Shown: positions 47,839 to 57,309, counted from the stretch's first letter. The stretch is 64,000 nt of DNA from Micromonospora cathayae (GCF_028993575.1 NZ_CP118615.1:2914001-2978000); one strand, 5' to 3'. Notes: generated by a model from the letters alone, not told the origin. Translations and numbers: made by a program.

Positions 47839-48914
47839 GCCGGACCAGCGCACCGCCGACCCGCGACCCGCGGCACCCCGGGCTGGCCGAGCTGACCCCG
47901 GACCAGAAGCTGCGCCGACTGGAACTGACCGTGACCCGCCGGCTGGACGGACTCCTGCACGGCCAGTACCGGGGCCTGCTGCCCGGCCCCGGCAGCGAGA
48001 GCGCCGGCAGCCGCGAGTACCGGCCCGGCGAGGACGAGGTACGCCGGATGGACTGGGCGGTGACCGCGCGTACCGCCGTACCGCACGTCCGGGAGGTCGA
48101 CGCCGACCGGGAACTCACCACCTGGCTGCTGGTGGACGCCAGCCCGAGCATGGAGTTCGGTACCGCGGACCTGGACAAGCGGGAACTGGCGGTGGCGGCG
48201 GTGGCGGCGGTCGGCTTCCTCACCGCCGGGGCCGGCAACCGGCTCGGCGGGCAGATCCTCAGCTCCGGCGGGCTGCACCGGTTCCCCGCCCGGGGCGGCC
48301 GTCAGCACCTGCTGAACCTGCTTCGGTCGCTGCTCGCCGCGCCCCGGACCGGGGCCGCCGGTCCACCCCACGCCGCCGGCCCGTCCCGTGTCGCCGAGCT
48401 GGCCCGTGGCACTTCGCCACCCGCCCACGCCGACGAGATCCCCGACCTGGCCGGGGCGTTGGGCGCGCTGCACCGGCTCACCGCCCGCCGGGGCCTGGTC
48501 GTGGTGGTCTCCGACTTCCTCGACGGGATGCCGGACGATCCCCGCCACGAACCGGCGTGGGCGCCCGCGCTGCGCCGGCTCGCCGTCCGCCACCAGGTGC
48601 TCGCCGTCGAGGTGAGCGACCCCCGGGAATGGGAACTCCCCGACGTCGGACTGGTCACCCTGGTCGACCCGGAGACCGGCCGGCACCGCGAGGTGTGGAC
48701 CGGCGACCCGGCGCTGCGGGACCGGTTCGCCCGGGCGGCGGCGGCCCAACGCGAGCAGGTACGCCAGGCGCTGCGGCGCAGCGGCGCGGACCACCTGGCG
48801 TTGCGTACCGACCGGGACTGGAGCGCCGACATCGTCCGGCACGTGCACGCCCAGCGCCGGTCGGCCCGCGCACCCGCCGGACGCCCCGGCCCGGCCCAGG
48901 GAGGTACGGCATGA
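47835..48914 (+). CDS. DUF58 domain protein (VWA-like), MoxR partner
   Basis: 359 residues. The DUF58 motif is SREYRPGEDEVRRMDW (~56-71), preceded by LTVTRRLDGLLHGQYRGLLP and followed by a VWA-like fold with LLVDASPSM (MIDAS-like DxSxS reduced to DASPS). Cytoplasmic or peripheral; no transmembrane segment. ATGA overlaps at both ends. Likely remodelled by the MoxR ATPase; involvement in envelope stress or complex assembly is known for the group in general. Confidence 0.9.
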   Translation: MSRTSAPPTRDPRHPGLAELTPDQKLRRLELTVTRRLDGLLHGQYRGLLPGPGSESAGSREYRPGEDEVRRMDWAVTARTAVPHVREVDADRELTTWLLVDASPSMEFGTADLDKRELAVAAVAAVGFLTAGAGNRLGGQILSSGGLHRFPARGGRQHLLNLLRSLLAAPRTGAAGPPHAAGPSRVAELARGTSPPAHADEIPDLAGALGALHRLTARRGLVVVVSDFLDGMPDDPRHEPAWAPALRRLAVRHQVLAVEVSDPREWELPDVGLVTLVDPETGRHREVWTGDPALRDRFARAAAAQREQVRQALRRSGADHLALRTDRDWSADIVRHVHAQRRSARAPAGRPGPAQGGTA

Positions 48915-49870
48915 CCTGGCAGTCCCCGGTACGCCTCTGGCTGCTGCTCGGCGTCGTCGCCCTGGTCGTGGCGTACGTGTGGGCGCAGCGCCGGCACAGC
49001 CGGTACGCCGTGCGCTTCACCAACCTGCGGCTGCTCGACCGGGTCGCGCCGCTTCGGCCCACCTGGCGACGGCACCTGCCGGCGGGCCTGTTCCTGGCCA
49101 TGCTGGCGCTGCTGGTGGTCGGTTTCGCCCGCCCGACCGCCGAGGTGCGGGTGCCCCGGGAACGGGCCACCGTGATGGTGGCGGTGGACGTCTCCACCTC
49201 GATGCTCGCCACCGACGTCGACCCGGACCGGCTGACCGCCGCGAAGCAGTCCGCCCGGCGGTTCGTCGACGGGCTGCCCAAGGAGTTCAACGTCGGGCTG
49301 GTCGCCTTCGCCGGCAGCGCCGCCGTGCTGGTACCACCCAGCACCGACCGGGAGGCCCTGCACGAGGGCATCGAACGGCTCGTCGAAGGAGCCACCGGGG
49401 TACAGGGCACCGCGATCGGCGAGGCGATCAACACCTCGCTCGGCGCGGTGAAGGCCCTGGACAGCCGGGCCGCCACCGATCCACCCCCGGCCCGGATCAT
49501 CCTGCTCTCCGACGGGGCGAACACCTCCGGCAAGGATCCGATCGAGGCGGCCGGGGACGCGGTGTCGGCGAAGGTGCCGGTGCACACCATCTCGTTCGGC
49601 ACCCTGTCCGGTTTCGTGGACCGGGGCGGCCGGCCGATCCAGGTACCGGTCGACGGGCAGACCCTGCGGGCGGTCGCCGAGGAGACCGGCGGCGGCTTCC
49701 ACGAGGCGACCACCAGCGAGGAACTGCGGGCGGTGTACGAGGACATCGGCACCTCGGTCGGCTACCGGAAGGTGCGACAGGACGTCTCGGCCCGCTTCAT
49801 CGGCCTGGGGTTGATCCTCGCCATGGGCGCGGCGGCCGGCTCGATGCGATGGTTCTCCCGCCTGCCATGA
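48911..49870 (+). CDS. BatA-like membrane protein with von Willebrand factor A domain
   Basis: 319 residues: a transmembrane helix at ~9-25, a second at ~58-73, a VWA domain (~85-290) with intact MIDAS VAVDVSTSM and the later GTAIGEAI and LLSDGANTSG, and a C-terminal helix (FIGLGLILAMGAAAGSM). The VWA domain probably sits on the outer face. It is coupled by ATGA to the DUF58 gene and to the protease gene. Confidence 0.9.
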   Translation: MTWQSPVRLWLLLGVVALVVAYVWAQRRHSRYAVRFTNLRLLDRVAPLRPTWRRHLPAGLFLAMLALLVVGFARPTAEVRVPRERATVMVAVDVSTSMLATDVDPDRLTAAKQSARRFVDGLPKEFNVGLVAFAGSAAVLVPPSTDREALHEGIERLVEGATGVQGTAIGEAINTSLGAVKALDSRAATDPPPARIILLSDGANTSGKDPIEAAGDAVSAKVPVHTISFGTLSGFVDRGGRPIQVPVDGQTLRAVAEETGGGFHEATTSEELRAVYEDIGTSVGYRKVRQDVSARFIGLGLILAMGAAAGSMRWFSRLP

Positions 49871-50766
49871 ACGGACTTCACGTGAGGAGCGGACGGATGG
49901 CGGTGCAGACCGGACTCGGCGAGCCACGGGGACCCTGGTTCGTCTCGCCGGAGCTGGGCCCGGACGGGTGGCCCCGGGAGCACGGGACCGGAACCGGCCC
50001 GGACCGGCCCGGAGGCCGGCGACCCGGACGGCTGCTCGCCGCCGCCGCGGCGGTGGTGGCGCTCTCCACCGCCTCGGGCGCGGTGGCCGGCGGCTGGGTG
50101 GCCGGCCTCGGTGAACCGCCCGGCACGTCGGCGGCGTCGGCCGCGCCGGTACCGGCGGAACTGGTCACCGCCGCCGAACGGACCGTGCCCGGGGTGGTGA
50201 CGGTGCTGGTCGACGCCGGTCGGGGCCGGGGCGCCACCGGTTCCGGGTTCGCCGTGGACGACCAGCAGCACCTCGTCACCAACGACCACATCCTGGCCAA
50301 GGGCGGAACCGGTGCGACGGTGACCGTGGAGCTGCCGGACGGTCGCCGGCTTCCGGCGCAGGTGGTGGGGCGGGAACCCCGCAGCGACCTGGCGGTGCTC
50401 CGGGTGCCGTCGTCGGCCGGGCTGGCCCCACTGCCGCTGGCCAAGGCGGGAACCACCCGGGTGGGGGAGCCGGTGCTGGCGGTCGGCTCACCGCTCGGCC
50501 TGCCCGGTACGGTGACCGCCGGCATCGTCAGCGCGGTGGACCGGCAGGTCCGGCTCGGGGACAACCGGCACACGGCGGTGCAGACCGACGCCTCGATCAA
50601 CCCGGGCAACTCCGGTGGCCCGCTGGTCAACGCCCGGGGCGAGGTGGTCGGCGTGAACACCGCGATCGCCACCATCGACGGCAACGGCTCGATCGGCATC
50701 GGCTTCGCCATCCCGATCGACCAGGTCCAGCAGACCGCCGACACCATCATCGGCCGGGGCGGCTGA
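49867..50766 (+). CDS. Membrane-anchored trypsin-like serine protease (HtrA-like without PDZ)
   Basis: 299 residues. A transmembrane anchor lies at ~55-75 after a basic, disordered N-terminus; the chymotrypsin-fold protease follows with the triad LVTNDHILA (His), SDLAVLRV (Asp) and INPGNSGGPLV (Ser). It ends right after the protease domain, so the PDZ domain typical of HtrA is missing. The ATGA overlap with the VWA gene suggests function within the MoxR/VWA complex; the active site would be extracytoplasmic. Confidence 0.9.
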   Translation: MNGLHVRSGRMAVQTGLGEPRGPWFVSPELGPDGWPREHGTGTGPDRPGGRRPGRLLAAAAAVVALSTASGAVAGGWVAGLGEPPGTSAASAAPVPAELVTAAERTVPGVVTVLVDAGRGRGATGSGFAVDDQQHLVTNDHILAKGGTGATVTVELPDGRRLPAQVVGREPRSDLAVLRVPSSAGLAPLPLAKAGTTRVGEPVLAVGSPLGLPGTVTAGIVSAVDRQVRLGDNRHTAVQTDASINPGNSGGPLVNARGEVVGVNTAIATIDGNGSIGIGFAIPIDQVQQTADTIIGRGG

Positions 50767-50859
50767 GCCACCGGATTCCCGGCTGGCTGAGCCGATCGGC
50801 CGCCGGGGTGGCTGGTCGGCTGGCTCCCCGGTGGGCCGGGCGGCGGCTAACCTCGGGCC

Positions 50860-51285
50860 ATGGATGACGGACTGCGGGTCACCGACCGACTGGTCGTCCC
50901 CGGCACGGAGCTGCGGGAGCGGTTCTCCCGCTCGTCCGGACCGGGTGGGCAGGGCGTCAACACCGCCGACTCGCGGGTCGAGCTGAGCTTCGACCTGGCC
51001 GGCTCGCCGAGCCTGCCACCGCACCTGCGGGACCGGGCGCTGGAGCGGCTGGCCGGACGTCTGGTGGACGGTGTGCTCACCATCGCCGCCAGCGAACACC
51101 GGGCCCAACTCGCCAACCGGGAGGCGGCCCGGGACCGGATGGCCGCGCTGCTGCGCGAGGCGGTCGCCCCGCCGCCGCCACCCCGCCGGCCGACCCGCCC
51201 GTCCCGGGGCGCCAAGCAGCGCCGACTGGACGAGAAGAAGCGCCGCAGCCAGATCAAACGCAACCGCCGGGTGGACGGCGACTGA
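50860..51285 (+). CDS. arfB: Alternative ribosome-rescue factor / peptidyl-tRNA hydrolase ArfB
   Basis: 141 residues: catalytic GGQ in SRSSGPGGQGVNTADSRVEL (~26-45), and a Lys/Arg-rich C-terminal tail (GAKQRRLDEKKRRSQIKRNR) that enters the empty mRNA channel. It releases nascent chains from ribosomes stalled on non-stop mRNA. Stand-alone gene. Confidence 0.93.
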   Translation: MDDGLRVTDRLVVPGTELRERFSRSSGPGGQGVNTADSRVELSFDLAGSPSLPPHLRDRALERLAGRLVDGVLTIAASEHRAQLANREAARDRMAALLREAVAPPPPPRRPTRPSRGAKQRRLDEKKRRSQIKRNRRVDGD

Positions 51286-51472
51286 CCCGTCCCGCGCCGG
51301 CCGGGAACGCGCTGACGGCGACCCGGCACCACCCGGTCCGGCGGCCCCGCCGCAATCGACCCCGGCGCTGCCCGATCGGCCCGGCCACCGGCGCAATCGG
51401 CCCCGTCGCAATCGGTACCGGCGCTGCTCAATCGGCCCCGGCCCGGTACGACGGCTGGTTACGCTGCCGGAC

Positions 51473-51847
51473 ATGGCCGCTGACGTCCTCGTCCATCTCG
51501 CCGGGGTCCCGGTGCTGGCCTGCGCGCCCGACGGGCCGCCGCTGTGCGGGGCCGCCGACGCCGCGAACGTGGTCGCCGAGGTGGCCGGGGAGCACGTCGA
51601 GGTGGTCCTGCTGCCGGTCGAGCGGCTCGCGCCGGAGTTCTTCACCCTGCGCAGCGGGGTCGCCGCCGCCGTGGTGCAGAAGTTCGTCAACTACCACCTG
51701 CGGGTGGCGGTGGTCGGTGACATCGCCGGTCAGGTCGCCCGCAGCAGTTCGCTACGGGACTTCGTCGAGGAGTCGAACCGGGGCCGCCACCTCTGGTTCG
51801 TCGCCACCCCGGCGGACCTGGCGGACCGGCTCCGCCACGACCACTGA
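51473..51847 (+). CDS. DUF4180 domain protein
   Basis: 124 residues resembling the DUF4180 family: VVLLPVERLAPEFFTLRSGV, FVNYHLRVAVVGDIAG, SSSLRDFVEESNRGRHLWFV. Function is unknown in the family. Cytoplasmic. The 187-base gap before it contains short direct repeats (CAATCGGYCCCG), not a gene. Confidence 0.82.
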   Translation: MAADVLVHLAGVPVLACAPDGPPLCGAADAANVVAEVAGEHVEVVLLPVERLAPEFFTLRSGVAAAVVQKFVNYHLRVAVVGDIAGQVARSSSLRDFVEESNRGRHLWFVATPADLADRLRHDH

Positions 51848-51887
51848 AAGCCACGGGGACCGCCGGGGTCAACGCGACCGCAACGTC

Positions 51888-51976
51888 GTCCCGGAACCGG
51901 CGGGGGACCGCCGGGCCCGCCGTGACCCTGACCTCCGTCCCGGGACCTGCGGGGGCCCGCCGGGCCCGCCGTGACC
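51888..51976. repeat. Two copies of a 40-bp GC-rich repeat
   Basis: Units at 51888-51927 and 51937-51976 differ at 3 of 40 positions and contain CGCCGGGCCCGCCGTGACC. They lie between the DUF4180 and GDSL genes. Confidence 0.65.
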
Positions 51977-52109
51977 TCCATCCCCAGACTGCGCGTGGAC
52001 CGGCGCACCAGGGACATTGAGCGGGACAGCGCTTTCTGGTGGAATGGTTCCGGGAGCAACAGGGCCGTCACACCTCGACACCACATCCTGTGACAGGAGT
52101 TCCCTCACC

Positions 52110-53255
52110 ATGCTCCGAAGGTCCCTCCGTTCGGCCCTGCTCGCCGCCCTCGCGGCCGTCCCGCTCGCCCTCTCCGTCGGCCTCGTCGCCGCCGCACCCG
52201 CCCAGCCGGTCAGCGCCGCGCCGGCCGTCGCCGCACCGGTCCGGGTGATGCCGCTCGGTGACTCGATCACCGGTTCACCCGGCTGCTGGCGGTCGGTCCT
52301 CTGGAACCGCCTCCAGTCCACCGGCTACTCGAACGTCGACTTCGTCGGCACGCTCGGCCCGCAGGGCTGCGGGCAGCCGTACGACGGCGACAACGAGGGA
52401 CACGGCGGGTACCTGGTGACCAACGTCGCCAACCAGAACCTGCTGCCCGGCTGGCTCGCCGCCACCAGCCCCGACATCGTGCTCATGCACTTCGGCACCA
52501 ACGACGTGTGGAACAACATCGCCCCGGCCACCATCCTCGCCGCGTACTCGAAGCTGGTGGACCAGATGCGGGCCGCCAACCCGGCGATGCGGGTGATCGT
52601 CGCGAAGATCATTCCGATGAGCCCGTCGAACTGTTCCGACTGCGGGCAACGGGTGGTGGCGCTCAACAGCGTCATCGACGGCTGGGCGGCCGGGAAGACC
52701 ACCCCGCAGTCCCCGGTCGTGGTGGTCGACCAGTGGACCGGCTTCAGCACCGCCACCGACACGTACGACGGGGTGCACCCCAGCGCCACCGGCGACCAGA
52801 AGATGTCCGACCGCTGGTACCCGGCGCTGGCCGCGGCCCTCTCCGGAACCACCCCCACCCCGACCGCGACGCCGACGGCCACCCCGACCAGCACCCCGAC
52901 GGCCACCCCGACTGCGGTGCCGACGCCGACGCCCACGACCACGCTGCCGGGCATCGGCTGCACGGCCGTCTACCGGATCGTCGGGCAGTGGCAGGGCGGC
53001 TTCCAGGGCGAGGTGACCGTACGCGGCAACGGGATGGCCCCGACCCGGGGCTGGACGGTCGGCTTCACCCTGCCCACCGGTCACCAGATCAGCCAGGCGT
53101 GGAACACCGAGCTGACCCAGACCGGCAGCGCGGTCAGCGCCCGCAACGTCGGCTACAACGGGGCCCTCGGGTACGGCGTGGAGACGACCTTCGGCTTCCT
53201 GGGCAGCGCCACCGGCGCTCCCACCGTCCCGCCGGTCACCTGCACGGCGAACTGA
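52110..53255 (+). CDS. Secreted GDSL/SGNH hydrolase with C-terminal CBM2
   Basis: 381 residues: signal peptide 1-~37, SGNH esterase domain (~44-250) with PLGDSITG (nucleophile Ser), FGTNDVWNN (Asn) and DGVHPSATG (Asp/His), a Thr/Pro linker (TPTATPTATPTSTPTATPT) and a CBM2-like domain (~283-381). Likely an extracellular carbohydrate esterase (CE2/CE3-like) acting on plant polysaccharide; acetyl-xylan or mannan esterase activity would complement the GH26 enzyme (inference). AGGAG lies 9 bases before the ATG. Confidence 0.9.
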   Translation: MLRRSLRSALLAALAAVPLALSVGLVAAAPAQPVSAAPAVAAPVRVMPLGDSITGSPGCWRSVLWNRLQSTGYSNVDFVGTLGPQGCGQPYDGDNEGHGGYLVTNVANQNLLPGWLAATSPDIVLMHFGTNDVWNNIAPATILAAYSKLVDQMRAANPAMRVIVAKIIPMSPSNCSDCGQRVVALNSVIDGWAAGKTTPQSPVVVVDQWTGFSTATDTYDGVHPSATGDQKMSDRWYPALAAALSGTTPTPTATPTATPTSTPTATPTAVPTPTPTTTLPGIGCTAVYRIVGQWQGGFQGEVTVRGNGMAPTRGWTVGFTLPTGHQISQAWNTELTQTGSAVSARNVGYNGALGYGVETTFGFLGSATGAPTVPPVTCTAN

Positions 53256-53320
53256 GCCGCCCGGTCACTCGTACGGCGAACTGAGCCGCCGGTCACCCTG
53301 TACGGCGAGCTGAGCCCTCG

Positions 53321-54295
53321 TCACCTGCCCGGTGAGCTGAGGGCGCCCGGGGTCCTGTCCACCGTCGGTGGTTCGTCCACCACGGCCGGGCGGGACCCCC
53401 CGGGGTGCTCCGCCGCCCCGAGCAGCGTCGCGCAGACGTCGATCAGCCGGGCCCGGAGCCGGCCGGCGCGTTCCGCGTACCCGCGTTGCCGGGCCACGTA
53501 CTCCGCCTTGCCCTCCGGGGTCTCGATGGCCACCGGCGGCTCGCCGTACGAGGAGAAGTCGTAGGGGGACGCCTGCATGTCCAGCAGCCGGATGTCCCGG
53601 GCCAGCTCGAAACAGTCCAGGGCCAGTTCCCCGGGCACCGCCGGACCCAGTTTGGTGGCCCACTTGTGGCAGTCCATCGAGGCGTGCAGGCAGCCCGGCT
53701 GGTCCAGCTCCACCTGGCTCTCCCGGGTCGGCCGGAGCCGGTTCAGGCCCACCGCCGCCGGCGTGAAGAACCGGTACGCGTCGAAGTGCGTGCAGCGGAT
53801 CTGGTGGGACTCGACCACCGCGTCGGTGCCCTGCTGCCCGAGGCGCAGCGGAAGCGGGTGCCGGTGTTCGCGCTGCCGGTACACCATCGCCCACTCGTGC
53901 AGCCCGAAGCAGCCGGTGAACGCCGGCCGCGACGCGATCGCGGACAGCAGACGGTGGATGAAACGTACCGAGTCGGCCCGGTCGGCCAGGAACGCCGCCA
54001 CGTCGAGGCGCACCACCCCGTCCGGGTCGGTGGCGTACCACCGCCACCGCCGGTGCGGGGCGGGGCCGTCCGGCCCGGGTGCCAGCGCGACGCCCACACC
54101 CGGGTGCCACCGGCGCAGCACCGCGGGCCGGGTGCCGTAGTAGTCGTACAGGAAGTCGTCGATCGCGTGGCGTTCCCCCGTCGCCTTCCTCGCCCGGTGC
54201 CCGGCGGTCAGCGCGTCGGCCCGCCGCTGGTGGGCCTGGAGCAGGGGAAGCCAGGTCGCCGCGGAAAGCCTGGCCGCCGCAGGGAGCCCGGTCAC
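53321..54295 (-). CDS. Protein of the actinobacterial '3-methyladenine DNA glycosylase' group
   Basis: 324 residues. Recognised by overall look: LPLLQAHQRRADALTAGHRA, HAIDDFLYDYYGTRPAVLRR, CFGLHEWAMVYRQ, CTHFDAYRFFTP, CLHASMDCHKWA, LDMQASPYDFSSYG. Such proteins are commonly labelled 3-methyladenine DNA glycosylase in actinomycetes, but I see no canonical HhH or AAG motif, so that name may be misleading. Multiple conserved His/Cys suggest metal binding. The GTG at 54295 is the first start that fits the conserved N-terminus; 82 bases separate it from the upstream gene. Confidence 0.65.
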   Translation of the reverse strand: MTGLPAAARLSAATWLPLLQAHQRRADALTAGHRARKATGERHAIDDFLYDYYGTRPAVLRRWHPGVGVALAPGPDGPAPHRRWRWYATDPDGVVRLDVAAFLADRADSVRFIHRLLSAIASRPAFTGCFGLHEWAMVYRQREHRHPLPLRLGQQGTDAVVESHQIRCTHFDAYRFFTPAAVGLNRLRPTRESQVELDQPGCLHASMDCHKWATKLGPAVPGELALDCFELARDIRLLDMQASPYDFSSYGEPPVAIETPEGKAEYVARQRGYAERAGRLRARLIDVCATLLGAAEHPGGSRPAVVDEPPTVDRTPGALSSPGR

Positions 54296-54377
54296 CGGTC
54301 GGGAGCGGGAGCGGGGGCGGCGGTCACGGTTCCCAGGGTACGACCGCAGCCCGACCGGGGACGCCGGTGGTGCCCGG

Positions 54378-55928
54378 TCAGGGCACCTGCACCCGTACGC
54401 CGGCCGAGAAGACCCCGCTGCGCAGCTCCAACTGCTCGGGTACGCCCGTGCCCGGCACCGTGAAGACCAGCGGCAGCACCACCCGCTGACCCGCCGCGAC
54501 CGGCTCGGCGAAGACGTCCCGCCCCCGGTTGACGCCCCGGGTGGCGACCTGGTCGGTGTTGACCCAACCGCCGCCGGGCAGGTACGCCCGTTGCAGCTCG
54601 CCATGCCAGACCTGTTGCTCCGGGGTGAGGTTGCGTACCCCGACGGTGGCCTGGCAGCGCTGCCGCTGCGTCGCACCGGCGCAGGCGACCCGGTAGACGG
54701 TGAACTCGAACGCCCGCTCCCGCAGCGGTACGCCGACCGGCCCGGCCTGGCCCTGCCCGGTCCACGCGCCGCTGGTCGGCTGCTGGTCGGTGTCGATGGC
54801 GGCGACCCGCGAGGTGGCCGTCCAGGCCGTCGCGCCGACCACCCCGGCCAGGACCGCCGCGGACATCCCCACCAGCAGCCACACCGGTGGCTTGCGGCGA
54901 CGGTACGCCGGTGGTGGCACCGCCGGGCGCGGGTAGAGGGTGCCCCGGCCGGCGGGGACGCCGGCCAGCCCGTCGTCGGACCGGCCGCGCCGCCGCCGCA
55001 GCAGCCAACCGCCGGTCCCGCCGAGCAGCAGCGCCGCGAACCCGACCAGCGCCGCCGCGCCCGGCCGCTGCCAGAACGGCTGACGGGTCTCCACGGTCTG
55101 GTTCGCCGTCCGCTGCCAGGTCGCTGTGGCGCAGTCGTACGGCCGGTTGCCGTCGCTGGCGAAGGCGCAGGTCGGCGCGGTCAGCGGCTGGTCCGGCGCG
55201 GCGGCGGTCAGCGCGGTGTTCAGGGTGGTGGTGCTGTGGGCCGGGAGCTGCAGCCGCCAGGTGATCTCGGTCGCGTCACCGCGGCCCGTGGCCGGGGCGG
55301 CCCGCCCGCCGGCGGTGATCGTGGTGGCCGAGGCACCGGGCGGCACCTCCTGCCGGACCGTGGCGTCCACCGGCGCGCTCCCGTCGTTGCGTACCTCGAT
55401 CCGGTACGCCGGTGCCGGGGTGCCGGCCGGTGCGACGGCCACCCGTACCTTCGCCGGGATCTCCCGGCCCGCCCTCGGTGTCCCCGGACGGGCCGCCGAA
55501 GCCGGTCCACCCGGCGCGGCCCTGGACGCTGACGCGGCCGGGCTCGTCGGGGCCGCCAGGTGCGCTGCCACCGCCGGCCCCACCGCGGCAGCCTGGCTCG
55601 CCGCCGCCCTCGGATCCGCTGAAACGTGCGGGCTCGCTGCCGCGTGCGGGCTTCCTGCCACCCTCGGGCTCGCTGCCGGGCTCGGGTCCGCCGCCGCGCC
55701 CGGGGTCCTCGGAGCCGCCGATAGCCCGGGCGGCTGTGCCTGCGCCGGTGGTGCAGGGCGCGGTGCCTGTGTCACAGGCGCGGGACGCGGTGCCTGCGTC
55801 GATGGTGCGGGCGGCGGTGCCTGCGCCGGTGGTCGGTCGGGTGTCGACAGCGCCGGCAGCGCGGCGAGCACCCCGAGACAGTGGACGAGCACCGCCAGGG
55901 CCCGGTGAGGTCGTGTCGATGCGGCCAT
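54378..55928 (-). CDS. Pro/Ala-rich membrane protein with two helices, unknown function
   Basis: 516 residues. A signal-like helix (8-27), then ~130 residues of PAP/AAS low-complexity sequence, a beta-rich extracellular domain (~148-250; VRNDGSAPVDATVRQEVPPG), a transmembrane helix (AALVGFAALLLGGTGGWLL) followed by RRRRGR, a short cytoplasmic loop, a second helix (VWLLVGMSAAVLAGVVGA) and a C-terminal DUF4352-like domain (~390-516). Not assigned to a family. The start may lie further downstream. Perhaps a cell-surface protein. Confidence 0.7.
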   Translation of the reverse strand: MAASTRPHRALAVLVHCLGVLAALPALSTPDRPPAQAPPPAPSTQAPRPAPVTQAPRPAPPAQAQPPGLSAAPRTPGAAADPSPAASPRVAGSPHAAASPHVSADPRAAASQAAAVGPAVAAHLAAPTSPAASASRAAPGGPASAARPGTPRAGREIPAKVRVAVAPAGTPAPAYRIEVRNDGSAPVDATVRQEVPPGASATTITAGGRAAPATGRGDATEITWRLQLPAHSTTTLNTALTAAAPDQPLTAPTCAFASDGNRPYDCATATWQRTANQTVETRQPFWQRPGAAALVGFAALLLGGTGGWLLRRRRGRSDDGLAGVPAGRGTLYPRPAVPPPAYRRRKPPVWLLVGMSAAVLAGVVGATAWTATSRVAAIDTDQQPTSGAWTGQGQAGPVGVPLRERAFEFTVYRVACAGATQRQRCQATVGVRNLTPEQQVWHGELQRAYLPGGGWVNTDQVATRGVNRGRDVFAEPVAAGQRVVLPLVFTVPGTGVPEQLELRSGVFSAGVRVQVP

Positions 55929-56077
55929 ACGTTCACACCTCCCGGACCGACGCTAGGGGCGACGTCGTCCCGGCCGGGTGGCAACCGGCGAACCCGACCC
56001 GCGTGACCTGCGGCGTGGCTAGGATGCCCGCCCCGTGGCGACGCGGCGTCATCCGCGCGGCGGGCTAGATTGGCTGC

Positions 56078-56881
56078 GTGCGTATCGCTCGTTTTGCTCA
56101 TGCCAAGGGAATGTCGTTCGGGGCCGTCGAGGGCGAGCCGGAGGCGGGGCCGCAGGGTCTCACCATCGCCGAGATCGAGGGCCACCCGTTCGGGCAGATC
56201 ACGTTCAGCGGGGCCCGGTGGGCCCTGTCGGACGTCCGCCTGCTCTCGCCGATCCTGCCCAGCAAGGTGGTCTGCGTCGGGCGCAACTACGCCGAGCACG
56301 CCGCCGAGCACGGCAGCGAGGTGCCGAAGGAGCCGCTGCTCTTCCTCAAGCCCTCCACCAGCGTGATCGGTCCCCGGGACGCGATCCGGCTGCCGCTCTT
56401 CTCGAAGCAGGTCGAGCACGAGGCCGAGCTGGCCGTGGTGATCGGGCCGCCGGGGGCACGCCGGGCCGACCGGGCCGCCGCCGAACGGGCCATCTTCGGC
56501 TACACCTGCGCCAACGACGTGACCGCCCGGGACCTGCAACGCACCGACGGTCAGTGGACCCGGGCGAAGGGCTTCGACTCGTTCTGCCCGATCGGGCCGT
56601 GGATCAGCACCGGTCTGGACGTCAGCGACCTGGAGGTCCGCTGCGAGGTGGGGCGCGACCCGGAGGAGATGGAGGTCCGTCAGCTCGGTCGGACCAAGGA
56701 CATGGTCTTCGACGTGCCGTCCCTGGTGTCGTACATCTCGCACGTGATGACGCTGCTGCCCGGAGACGTCGTACTGACCGGGACGCCGGCCGGGGTTAGC
56801 CCGCTCACGGACGGGGACACGGTCACTGTGCGTATCGAGGGGATCGGGGAGTTGTCCAACCCGGTGGTCCCGCTCAGCTGA
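56078..56881 (+). CDS. Fumarylacetoacetate hydrolase-family protein
   Basis: 267 residues. The FAH catalytic domain starts at ~70 (KVVCVGRNYAEHAAEHGSEV), with metal-binding Glu in VEHEAELAVVIG, then YTCANDVTARDLQ, KGFDSFCPIGPWI and VLTGTPAGVSPL. The ~60-residue N-terminal part is typical of 2-hydroxyhepta-2,4-diene-1,7-dioate isomerase-like members. The reaction is a C-C or C-O cleavage, or oxaloacetate enol-keto tautomerisation; not decidable here. GTG start. Confidence 0.88.
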   Translation: MRIARFAHAKGMSFGAVEGEPEAGPQGLTIAEIEGHPFGQITFSGARWALSDVRLLSPILPSKVVCVGRNYAEHAAEHGSEVPKEPLLFLKPSTSVIGPRDAIRLPLFSKQVEHEAELAVVIGPPGARRADRAAAERAIFGYTCANDVTARDLQRTDGQWTRAKGFDSFCPIGPWISTGLDVSDLEVRCEVGRDPEEMEVRQLGRTKDMVFDVPSLVSYISHVMTLLPGDVVLTGTPAGVSPLTDGDTVTVRIEGIGELSNPVVPLS

Positions 56882-56960
56882 CCCGGGCGGGTGCGGTCTG
56901 ACCCGTTCGGGGGAGCGAATCCGCTGCTCAGCGGCGGTTTGGGTAACCCGATTTGGCCTG

Positions 56961-56997
56961 CCGGCACCGGTGGAGTAAAGTTTCTCCCCGGTGCCGG
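56961..56997 (+). terminator. Terminator hairpin after the FAH-family gene
   Basis: Stem CCGGCACCGG/CCGGTGCCGG extended by GGAG/CTCC across one bulged T, ahead of tRNA-Gln. Confidence 0.6.
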
Positions 56998-57028
56998 AAG
57001 GTGCCGATCCGGTGCCGCGAGGTACCAA

Positions 57029-57100
57029 TGGGGTATGGGGTAATTGGCAGCCCGACTGATTCTGGTTCAGTTAGTCTAGGTTCGAGTCCTGGTACCCCAG
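57029..57100 (+). tRNA. tRNA-Gln (anticodon CTG)
   Basis: 72 bases. Acceptor TGGGGTA/TACCCCA, anticodon stem ACTGA/TCAGT with loop TTCTGGT, T arm CTAGG-TTCGAGT-CCTGG. CCA is not encoded. Confidence 0.95.
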
Positions 57101-57236
57101 CGCAGCCGAGGTTCGTGAGAACCTCGGTCGCTGGTTCTGAAGGAGTTCGGCCCCCGCCGCCAAGCGGAGGCAGTAAACGATCTCTGATAGAGTCCAGCAT
57201 CGTCGCCCGGCAGGGTGACGATGCACAAGAAGTTCT

Positions 57237-57309
57237 GGCCCCGTCGTCTAGCGGCCCAGGACGCCGCCCTCTCAAGGCGGTAGCGCCGGTTCGAATCCGG
57301 TCGGGGCTA
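57237..57309 (+). tRNA. tRNA-Glu (anticodon CTC), copy 1
   Basis: 73 bases. Acceptor GGCCCCG/CGGGGCT, anticodon loop CTCTCAA in stem CCGCC/GGCGG, T arm GCCGG-TTCGAAT-CCGGT. Identical to copy 2; followed by CAG, so CCA is not encoded. Confidence 0.95.
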
